DNA of 64,000 nt from contig JAOTOL010001433.1 in assembly GCA_034440575.1 (NCBI GenBank), forward strand, positions 248,001 through 312,000, read 5' to 3'. The notes beneath the pieces were generated by a model. That model saw only the letters and a list, made by a program, of their open reading frames with translations. It was not told the origin of the DNA and ran no database searches. This document shows, piece after piece, positions 27,042 through 37,900 of this stretch (positions within the stretch are counted from its first letter, which is position 1; each line of letters begins with the position of its first letter). The DNA is from Imbricaverruca yamaguchii (taxonomy: Eukaryota > Arthropoda > Thecostraca > Neoverrucidae). The translations under genes were made by a program, and so were the position numbers.

Positions 27042-28284
27042 TTTTTTCCTTTTAATGCTTAAGAGAAATGCATTTTTTGCTACTTTAGGATGTATAACTA
27101 ATGACTTCATTTTGTAGTTCTGTTCTCACAGAAGGCTTCCTATGGTGTCAACAGTATGACACCCTCCTGTTCTCCTGGGCTACTGTGGTGTTTTTCTGCT
27201 CATGATTCTAATAGTGGACCAATTGCTGTGGGGTATTGTTGCTATGATGGCATGCATATTATCAAGTTTAATGAGTAGTTGAACGTGTGGCCAACTGAGC
27301 TCTGGCTTCCTTGAGAAATTTTACCCTGGCTTGGGAGCAAGGTGCACTCCAACTCCAAACCTTAAAAGTAAATTCCCCACTCTGCTCCATAGGGAAAATG
27401 TGATGGGTACATAGGCAGGTCACAGGGAAGCAGGGTACTGGTCAGGGTGGGAAACTTGCTTTCCAGGTTTGGAGTCGGAGTGCAAACTGATTTCGTCCAG
27501 AGTACATTTTCATGGACATATTATTTTTCACTCGTGGAATCTATTTGCCGGTAACCGACGTGAAAATCATATGCACCTAGTCAGTGTCTACGTAATATGC
27601 ATAAGCAATACACATCATTTTTGGTCACATCAAAGCATAGAAACAAAGAAGTGAGCAATGGATGGCACCACAAGACAGGGAGTTGTGATCAGCTCAGCTT
27701 TGCCTCTCATAACTCACAGGAGCAATGCACCTTCCTTTCACTGTTGATCTCAGCACAATGCTAGGCAAAATGAAAAACACGAATAATTCATGCTTCACCC
27801 TCATCTCAGAGCGCACACCTACCAACATACGCAGCCAATTCCCTGCACGACACTGACCCAACACCACTACCTCACACGCAGTCGGAAGCGACGGCGGTGT
27901 GCAAAGGATCAGTCAAGGTCTTGTGTTTGCAGCATGGCACTGTTAAGTGTTCAAAACATGTGTTCAATGTTGCTAATGGTTATGACGTCATTGAAAAATA
28001 CCTTGCATTGATTGGTTGAAAAACAGTTTTCGTAACAGAAAATGCAAACGCAGCAAATTCCTATCGGCGGCCTCCTCTGCACTCCGGAAGCGACTCTTAA
28101 AACAGTCAGTTTTTCCCACTATAGGGTGGCTCGAAAGCAAGTTTTTGGAGATGCACCGGCCGAATTCGTAGCAACCGGAGGCCAATATATTCAGTGCGCA
28201 GGCGCGAAGTTTGGTGCGTTGTCATCGGCATTTCCGCTGGTTGTGGTGTCGTGTGGTGTGTGTGTTCGGTTGCTGTCTGTGCGC

Positions 28285-28376
28285 TTGATGCTGTTAGTCA
28301 TGCTGAAGTGCCCATGGCTGCCAAAATTATGAATAGCAGTGCAGTCATAGGCATCCATCTTGTCAGTCCTTTTCAG
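28285..28376. repeat. 90-bp direct duplicate, partner at 26950-27041
   Basis: Second copy of the segment described at 26950, same orientation, 1.3 kb downstream. It borders the GC-richer patch at 28040-28280. Confidence 0.85.
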
Positions 28377-29517
28377 AGGGCAACAAAGGTGTGGAATTTG
28401 TCCCTAATACAACCATGTTGTTTCACCAAGAGGGTGGACATATTTTGTCCCACTTCCATTTAATTGTTAAACATGCAGGTGACCAAAACTGGTTTGCATT
28501 AACTAGATTAAACCACACACAGTGGGTGCTTATTTCCTCATGATACAAAACAGCCCCTTAAATATAAATTTGGAAACTTGGCCTCCAGCTTCACATAGGT
28601 AAACTCTAAATTGTTGAGCTTTTTTTAAAGTATGCTCTGCTTTCCAAAAAAAGATGAAGCACAAATGTAAAATATCAACTGGAATTTTGGTGAGGAAGTT
28701 TCAAAGGAAAAAAATGGCAGTTGTTTTTATGAGCCAGAGGTATGCTAAACTGATTCGCTTTCTGGCAATTGGAGGAACTTGATTAATATGTGGGTATATG
28801 CTAGAACTGTTTGGGTGCAAAGTCATCTCACTGGCTGCCTAGCATTCAAGGTCACAAATATTTTGTTTGTGTGGCAGTGCCACAAACCTGGCCAATTCGA
28901 CCTCATATAACCCTGAAGGATTGTTCATGAAATTTATTCTGTTGTGAGTTAATGAACAAAGTTCACAAACAACCCTGCAAGTGTCATGCTTCCAACTTTA
29001 GCAGTTTCCAAGATCTTAAGGAAAGCTGAATCTGTCTGCCTTCTGGGCCAGGTTGTCCGAAAGGCCATCTGCCTATCATGGTAAAGCAACTACCAGTTGC
29101 AAAGTGAAGTTTGAACAGAACATGTAAAACTTTGGAGGAAGTTGTGTATGCTTTCTTTTGCAAGCTCACTTCTGATACCTCACAATTTCCTTCCCCCAGT
29201 TACTCTGGATGGAAGAAAGATTCTTGTCAGGCTACCCCAGTTCACTTTCTCAGTACTACTATCAATTGCCAGTATCATCAGTGCCAACAAATCAGCTTGC
29301 AAATTGTTCACACTACAACAACAACAACAGCACATGAACACAATGGCGTCCAGCAGTATCAGCCGTGTTGATGGTGCATATGCCACTCGGAGCTCTTTGT
29401 CGTTCTGAAACAAAATGAGACCTTGGGTTTGCTTGTTCTTAGGGTGTTTCAGTATCAATTCCAGGTGGAATAATGACAAAATCAGACATGAAATGGACAC
29501 AGTCGCACAACATAATG

Positions 29518-29678
29518 AAGGGGACGAGTGGCCTAGGGGTAAGTTGCTCGTCTCACAATCGAAAGGTTGTGGGTTCGAGTCTCACCTGTCGCTACTCTTC
29601 GCCCGCGACAAATCGGCGTGAGAGATTGGCGACGCTACATGACTCAACGGTCGATGTGTCGTAAAACCAATAACCAAC
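29518..29678 (+). mobile_element. tRNA-derived SINE, family C, at the CWC22 start codon
   Basis: Plus-strand copy: box A GTGGCCTAGGGGTAAGTTGC, box B GGTTCGAGTCTCACC, core GAGAGATTGGCGACGCTAC, tail AAAACCAATAACCAAC. Perfect 12-bp duplications CACAACATAATG at 29506-29517 and 29679-29690. The second duplicate contains the ATG (29688-29690) that opens the CWC22 reading frame. Confidence 0.96.
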
Positions 29679-29687
29679 CACAACATA

Positions 29688-31973
29688 ATGGAACAGACGC
29701 AGTCGACGCGCCTTAAAGCACAAATCCACCACCACCAGCCTCAGTCCATGTCTTCCATTGCAGCGAGCCGCACCAGCCGCTGCCCCGACATGCCGTCCGG
29801 CCGCTCCGCCCGGCGTCACCGCAGCGGCGACGGACGCTCGGCCCGGCACGACAGCGCCGCGAGCAGCGACGACGGCGAGCGGACTCGCGCCGGCCGGCGG
29901 CACCGCGCGGCCGGCACGAGCGCCGGCAGACGCGCCACGGAGCCGGCCGGCGGCTCCGCGGGCGACGCGCGTGGCCGCGCCAGACGAGTCGGCGACCACA
30001 GGAGCGAGACGAGGCGCGAGGCGAGCAGCAGCAGCTCCAGCAGCGACTCGGACAGCGGTCCTGAGGAGAAGCGGGCGCCGAAGAGGCCGAGGACGGCCAG
30101 GTCTCCGGCCGGCGCTGACGGTTCCGGCGACTCGAGTAGTGATTCGGATGTGAAGCGGAAAGTTAAACGAGAAGGGGAGAAACGTCAGAAGGTGGCGGAA
30201 ATACCCGACAAAGACGGCGATTCGGACGACTCCAGTGACGAAGACTCTAGTGACTCTGATGCCCCTCAGAGTCGGCAAGTGAGTGCCGATAATAAGCGTG
30301 GCAAAGGTGGTAGTCATTCACAAAGTATTCAGAGGAAAAATGATCCAGAGAGGCCGGACACCCTGCGCGGAAAGGGTGACAAAAAGGAAGCTAAGCAACG
30401 TCATCAGGACAGGAGACATGATACAAGCAGTAGTTCTGACAGTTCCGATGGCTCCGAAGAGGAAGAAGAGAGCATAGCCCCAAGTAAAGTCAAACACACT
30501 AAAATCGAGAAAGATTTGAGTAGTTCCAGCAGTGACTCCAGCGACGGTCACAAGCAAACCAAGACCGCGACAGATAAACAACACGAACGGAAGCGTCAGA
30601 GTAGACGCCGGCGCACGAGAAGTCATTCTGACGAACCCCATGGAGAAAAGAAAGGTCGAACCCAGAAGAAGGATAAAGAAGACCGCCGACGCAAACGGAG
30701 TACAAGTAGTGATTCTGATGATTCTAAAGCTGGGCATGCGGTAAATCCGCAACACGACAGACGCGGCCGGCAAAAGGATAAGCGAGACAGCAGCAGCGAT
30801 TCGGACGACCCTCGTGTCCGGCACGGAAAAGGTACAAAATCACACGCGAAAAGAAAACACCGCAAGAGAAAGCGGAGTGGCGATGGTGGGTCCAGCGGCG
30901 AGTCGGGAGCCGAGCGCGCGAAGCGACCGGCGAAGCCAGACAGGAGTAGAGACAGCGCCCGACGCCGTCGTCGGGGCGAGTCGTCCAGCAGCGACTCCGA
31001 CCTCAGCAAGAGCGGGCGTGACGGGGAGACCGGTCGGCTCCGGCCAGACCACGGTCGCCACAGGCGTCCCGACGGCGGCCGGGACGACGGCGGCCGTCGG
31101 CCGATCGAGAGGGTCGACTCGCGCCGCTCAGGGCGGCGCACGGAGAGCAGCCCGACGCGACCCGCCGGTCGATACGCCGCGGACGAGGGCCGCCGCGGCC
31201 GGGACGACGCCGGCCGTGGCGGCAGCTTCCGGGAGTCGCACTCCGGGCGGGAGCGTGACGACGGCCGGCGGCGTGGCGAGGCGGGCCGCGAGCCTGCCGC
31301 CAGACGCGACACGAGCAGGGACCGACACCGCGCCCGTGAAGCCCGGCGGGATGGGAGTAAAGAGCGGGACAGAAGTGGAGGTCGAGACCGCCCACGGGAG
31401 TCGCAGCCGGTGCGGGGTGCAGGTCGAGGTCGCGGTGGAGACGCGGACCGCTCGCGAGAGGCCCGACGTGGCCGCAGTAGAGAGCGGAGCGGAAGTGGCG
31501 ACCGCGACCGCCCGCGAGAGCCCGAGCGGAGCCGGAGCGGAGGTGGCGACCGACCGCGGGAGTCCACGCGAGACCGGGGTGGGAGCCCGGACCGCCGGCG
31601 GCCGGCCGGGCGGAGTCTCGGCGGTGAGCTGGCCCGACCGCGTGAGTCCAAGAGGAGCCGCAGCGGGGAGAGAGATCGCTCTCGTGACGCCCGGCGGGAC
31701 AAGAGCGAAGGTCGGGACCGCCCTCGGCAGCGCCAGTCGGAGCCCGCGAAACCCCAACAGCACCACGATGAGCGACACAAGGCGTCGACGAGTGTAGCGG
31801 AGGCCGATGTGGGGGGCCGAGATGGGTCAGAAAGTGACGAGCCGGAGGAAACTCGACGTGGGCAGACTGCTCCTGCACGCACAGCGGACTCGTCCGTCGA
31901 CGACTCCGACTCTGACCAAGAGAAACAGGCAGTGGCTGGAAACACCGAGCCTGATCATAGCGCCATGCGAAAG
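29688..31973 (+). CDS. CWC22: CWC22 exon 1: SR/RD-rich N-terminal region
   Basis: 762 codons, open throughout, ending phase 0 at AAG/GTAAAC. Rich in SSDSD, RSRER and DRDRPRE type runs. Codon use changes inside the exon: the flanks are strongly GC3-biased, while 30140-30860 is much less so. Long open frames in other phases and on the minus strand are shadows of this low-complexity GC-rich coding DNA. Confidence 0.88.
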
Positions 31974-34900
31974 GTAAACAATTGTGTTATAGTCAAACGC
32001 TTCTATTTTGTCAGGCTATCGTTCAGCTATGTGGAGCCTTTGAGTGATATAATAATATGATGCGAAGCAGGGAATGGGTTGTTTGTATCTGCTTTTAAAA
32101 AGTGGCCATTTTTATTGCTGTGTGCTCTGACTATAGGAAAGTAATATGTCCACCATTCGGTATGCATGTGTGGTTGCATATGTCATTCGGTATGCATATG
32201 TTCGGTATGCTATCGATGCTCGTTTGCTGCTCTTATCCACTACTTGACCTCGTTCAAGCTCTCACCGAAACACGGATGCACCTAATCACGTACAAGTGCA
32301 CAAACCCACGGCTTCTGCTATTGGATAGATACTGTACATGTGTTTTATGGATACGGAGCATGCCAAGTCGTAGTTTCATTTTCGATAGCTATGCAACTTC
32401 GCTGCATGTTAGCTGACATTGGCCATGCTCTCCTCAGCCGCCTGGATCGGATTCGGACGAGGAGGCCGAGGTGCCGATCGGTGCTGCGAAGCGCGCGGCC
32501 ACCGCCGCGGAAGACGACGACGCTGCCGTGGCGGCGAAGCGTCGTCGCCACGACTCGAGCGAGTCGGGAGAGGTCTCCGACGGCTCGGAGCCGGAGACGG
32601 CGGCCGACAGGAAAGCGGCCGGTCAGCCGTCCCGGCTCGCCGCTCGAGAGGAGCGTCCAGACGCAGACGGAGGCCGGCGAGCTGCTCCGGACACACGGCG
32701 TGAGGCTCGGGACGAACGACACGCGCCTCGGGATGACCGGCGTGAAGCTGCGGACGAACGGCGTGAGGCTCGGGACGAACGACATGGGGCTCGGGACGAC
32801 CGTCGTGACGATCGGCACGACCGCCGTGAGACTCGGGGCCACCACCCCGAGACCGGCGGCGGTGACGACGGCGACCCCGCCGCGGCGGACGGCCGTCACC
32901 AGTACCTGGTGCGCGACGCGCGCGAGGACATCGGCCGGCCGGCCGGCTCCCGCGTGGGCTCGCGCTACTGGGACGACTCGCCCGAGCGGCCGGCGCCGCG
33001 TCCGCCGACGTCGCGGGACGCCGGCACGCCGCCGCCGCCCCACCCGCCGCCGTCGTCGCCGCCGCCCAAGCCCGCCAAGCCGGAGGACCTGCTGGCGACC
33101 AGGACTGGCGGCGCGTACATCCCGCCGGCCAAGCTGCGCATGATGCAGGCCCAGATCACCGACAAGAACAGGTACGAGCCGACGCGGCGGCTGTCCGCGC
33201 ACGCCGCTCTGAGCGCTGGCAGACTTGCAGGGCATTCCGGCCATCGTTCCCATTCATGGCTAATGTTGATGAGCAATGGGCACCTGTCAGCAGATTTATA
33301 GAAACGTGGGTGCACTCAGAGACCTCTATTCTATTGAGAAAACATTGTCCTAAAATCGTCAGTCCTCTGAGGAGCACTGGCCTTTTGGAGGAGTCCTGAA
33401 CTTCACTTTTTGGTAGTTTAGAGAGTGGAGGAGTGATGTCAGGAAAGCTAACTGATTTTTTAAAAAGTGGATTAATGGGTGGTTTTATGTGCACTTTGTT
33501 CGTTGGATGCTCGTGACGATGTCAATGGCTCCGGATGCCCTTACCAGCGGTCAGTAATCCTGCCAGAGGCCGTGAGTGTTACGAAGACTCAAAGCACACT
33601 CATAATGTCAACTAAAAATAAGGGGAAGTTGTCCTTAACATTATCAAAATGAAAAAAAATTGATGTAAAAACTATTGTCATTAAGTGTGCACCTTCACTT
33701 AAATTGCACAATTTCAGGAAACTGTGGCGTCAATGGGAGGAATGTTGGCGGAATGGCGTGAGTTGTCTATGTATCATGCACGACAAATTTTGGGGAAAGA
33801 ATGACCGATGTACTCGATGCGCCCCTAAACTCCAATAACTAACCGACGTCGCCCTCAGCGCGGCGTTCCAGCGACTCGCCTGGGAGGCGCTCAAGAAGTC
33901 GCTCAACGGCCTCATCAACAAAGTGAACGTGTCCAACATCAGCATAATCGTGCGCGAGCTGTTCGCCGAGAACGTGGTGCGCGGCCGCGGCCTCTTCTGC
34001 CGCGCCGTCCAGCAGGCGCAGACGGCGTCGCCCACCTTCACGCACGTGTACGCCGCCTTCGTGGCCATCGTCAACACCAAGGTAGGCCGCCGACGGCCGG
34101 CGAAGGCCGTGACCCTAATATGTAGGCGTGGTGTGGCGTGATGTCGGGTGCGTGCTGAATGGTAGTGGGTGGACTGAACAGAAAATTTCGCGATGCTCTA
34201 TTATGTAGACGCATATTAGATGTGATGTGACGTGAGGTGAGGTGCATGCTGAATGGTAGTGGGTGAACTGAACAGACAATGATGCGCTGTTTTAATGCCT
34301 AGATCGGAGGTGACGTAAGGTGCGTGCTGAGTAGTAGTAGTGGGTGACCTGAACAGACAATGTTACGCTCCTCTATAAGATGTAGGGGTGATGTGTTGTG
34401 AGGCGAGTGCTGAACAGTAGTGGGTGACGTAAGCAGTAGTCCGTCCGAAAGTAATGTATGTAACTAGTTCGCTGGTAGATTGCTGTGCTTGTTATATATA
34501 CTACTGGATTGGTGACAGAAACGTACTTTTTGTCAACATAAGCATACGCTATATTCCTTCCGGGAGTTTATATGAACATGTTAGCATCGGTATGTGCTTC
34601 AGGATATGACAATTATCTGCATCTTTAAATACCCCACATTTACGTCGTACTTTATATATGTGAATGCCTCTTGTTTCTGCCATCTCAGGTTCATTTCGCC
34701 AGACCCGCATTCGTGCCATTCTTGAACCCCGGTGGATATCCTTCACCACTTAGCGTGTCCGTTGTGTGGTCGCCTTCCCCATGAGGTAATGCCGTTTAGT
34801 TTGCCTGTCTAGTTGGTCAACTATCGCCGCTCAATGGCGCCATCTCACGGGCATCCGCCGTCTCAGTTCCCGCAGATCGGCGAGCTGCTGCTGCACCGGC

Positions 34901-37900
34901 TGATACTGCAGTTCAAGCGGGGCTTCAAGCGCAACGACAAGACGCTCTGCATGTCCGCCACCCGCTTCGTGGCTCACCTGATCAACCAGCAAGTGGTAGG
35001 TGCACCCGGGACCCGAAGCTGGCAGAGGCCTGTTCTGTGCTGCGCCCGGAGTGGAGTTGTGTTGTGTGCGATGGATTTAATTTCCTTATTTCTATGTTGC
35101 ATATGTGTATGACACATCTGAAATTGCTCGATTTTTCTTCATTAATGTGAACAAAGACCATGGTTGGAAGACGGCTTTGTGCAGGATTTTTGTCATCATA
35201 ACATTTTGTTCTCCGGAAAGTTCCTTATTTTTCTCGTTGATGTGCTGGAAGAAGTGTTATTTCACAAGTGCATGACCATGATTTATCATTGATCCTGCAG
35301 AAATGTCCGTCGTCTGGGTGATAGTACACTATATAGCTGTACAAATGACGGGGATACATCACCTGTTCTTGGATTCGTTTTGTTTTGCATCTTATTCCTA
35401 ATCTAATTATTCCTCGGTTTAAAGAATCAGATATGAAATTCTGAAGTATAAAAAGAGTTTCTGAAATCACATGCTGAAAGAAAATTATCATCTCAGTAAA
35501 GTGATCTGATAATCATTCTCTCGAAATTCAGGAGTCCAAAATACAAGCTAATTCCCCTCGGAGATATTTGGCGGTGCTGGCGCACGAATTGTTTTTCTTG
35601 CGATTTGTGGACTTCTCCATGTCGTTTTCGAATCTTGCACCTTCCCATCTTTTCCGAATATTGCATTGTGGATAATTGTCCATATAATATATAAACACCA
35701 CCCACCGATGTTTTGAACCCCACGTAGACTTGTCACTGCTGGTCATTGGTCAATGTGTGAAGTTGTGGGATCATCTGCCTCGCAGAGGAAAGCACAGTTG
35801 GCCGATAGTCAATTGTCGGTTGCATGCTCTTCCTTCGGTTCGTAGGCCGTACTGCAGCTCATTTCATTGGGCTGCTAACCCAACAGGCAGCTGGATCACC
35901 GACCCGTTTGCCCCTTCATTTCATTGACAACTTCGTTGCGTGCGGTGACAACCTCTGTGTCTCCGACCAAGTGACCCGAGTTTATCTCAATTCAATTGGC
36001 GCTGAGCTGGTTTCGGAGCAGCCTGCAGTCTGCTCCGAGTCCGATTCAGTGTGTCCTCTGTAATGACAGGAGAGGTGCCAGTTGTGTTCGGACGACGCCG
36101 CGGCCATCTCCCGGACCAGGTGCGCCGCGTCAGGTGTCCGCCATGTCTCCCCTCTCCTGACGCGGCCCGCCGCCGGCGCCCCCCCCCCCCCCCCCCAGGC
36201 GGGGGGCCCCCGGCGCCCCCGCCCCTAGGCGCACGAAGTGCACTGCAGCAGGTGTCCGCCATGTCTCCCCTCTCCTGACGCGGCCCGCCGCCGGTGCCCC
36301 CCCCGCGCCCCCTCTAGGCGCACGAGGTGCGCTGCAGCAGATGTCCGCCATGTCTCCCCTCTCCTGACGCGGCCCGCCGCCGTCGCGCGCCCCCCAGGCG
36401 CACGAGGTGCTGGCGCTGGAGGTACTGACGCTGCTGCTGGAGGCGCCCACCGACGACTCGGTGGAGGTGGCCATCTCCTTCCTGCAGGAGGTCGGCCAGA
36501 AGCTGACCGACGTCTCGCCGCGCGGCATCAACGCCATCTTCGAGCGGCTGCGCAACATTCTGCACGAGGCGCAGCTCGACAAGCGCATCCAGTACATGAT
36601 CGAGGTGGGTGCGGCTGAGTCAAGCACGTGCTCGAGGTGGGTGCGGCTTAGTCCAGCACGTGATCGAGGTGGGTGCGGCTGAGTCAAGCACGTGCTCGAG
36701 GTGGGTGCGGCTTAGTCCAGCACGTGATCGAGGTGGGTGCGGCTGAGTCCAGCACGTGATCGAGGTGGGTGCGGCTGAGTCCAGTACGTGATCGAGGTGG
36801 GTGCGGCTGAGTCCAGCACGTGATCGAGGTGGGTGCGGCTGAGTCCAGTACATGACCGAGGTGGATGCGGCTGGACGCGGTGGACTTGCGGGCTTTGGAC
36901 TTGTATGGCCGTGCCTGGGTTGGCAGGACTGAGGCACGCCTCTCACCCTGCTAGTGTGTTCGAATTGAGGTTTACTTAAATGTCAGATGTGAACAAACGT
37001 CTTCGAATTTGTTTACTTAAGATGTAACTGAAACGTTGCATGTTGCATTATGCTCTTTGTAAGCCACCCTTATGAACATGCCAAAGAATTGTCTATAAAT
37101 TAATATAAAGCAATGTGTGATACTACTCTCTTGGTCAATCTTTTTGGCTCGTTCCGGTATTCAATTCCAAGTTTTTTCCTACGATTGGCTCGATGATTAA
37201 TTTTGATGAAATCCATGAGGAATACTACCTATATAATTAATAGCTGAGTAGGCAGCAAGGTTGCGACATCTCGATTTTGTTAAGTAGATAAGCTGGTCAT
37301 CAAACATGCTTGTCACCATCAGGATATGAAAGCTGAACGTAAATACAATGCAATTTGTTAGGCACTATTTGCACCAGCGGATCTGGGAGGGTTGGAGTGC
37401 ACTGTGCCCATCCCCAAAATTACAGATTTCCCCAAATATTTGCACTGAAATAACATTTTCTTGAAGTTTAATCAAACCTTTTTTAATTACCGCAAGCGGA
37501 CCAACCGGATATTAGCTGTTGTTGTTTTTTCCCAAGTCCCAAGATGTGTTTTCAATGAAGAAGAAATAGTGTTCTAGATCTGCCAGTGGGTGTAGTGTTC
37601 TGGATCTGCCAGTGGGTGTATGTATTTCCACGGCCAATTCTGACATCCAGCCATTTTTTTATTTGGAGGTACAAGCGCTTATTGATGTTAACCCCTTTAC
37701 TGACCTAAGTACTTCAATTACGCCCACTTAATTCACTCGCACTTACTAGGTTTTTTCCGAAAGCTCTAAACTTTGTCTCAACCCAGTATACCCAACCAAT
37801 CGAGACAAGATCTTCGCGAAGGGAAGGGGACAAAGCACGAGGCAAACGCGCGGTAGTGTGGTCGCTGTGTAAAATGACTGCAATATTTACACAATTTCAA

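Larger units (their letters stand above)
21213..29505. other. AT-rich intergenic/upstream region
   Basis: No confident exon. It must contain the first exon of mRpL47 (minus) and any 5' UTR exon of CWC22 (plus). Sub-regions at 25010-25640 and 27880-28280 are GC-richer than the surroundings and could hold promoters. Repeats inside are listed separately. Confidence 0.5.

Noticed and set aside
27988..28231. Minus-strand Arg-rich frame as the first exon of mRpL47
   Set aside because: Position and mitochondrial-presequence-like composition are attractive, but the only phase-compatible donors (GTTGCT, GTTACG) are weak, so it is not called.
30623..31945. 440-codon minus-strand ORF and 327-codon alternative plus frame over CWC22 exon 1
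   Set aside because: Shadow frames of GC3-rich, Arg/Ser/Asp-rich coding sequence; no family match, no splice logic.
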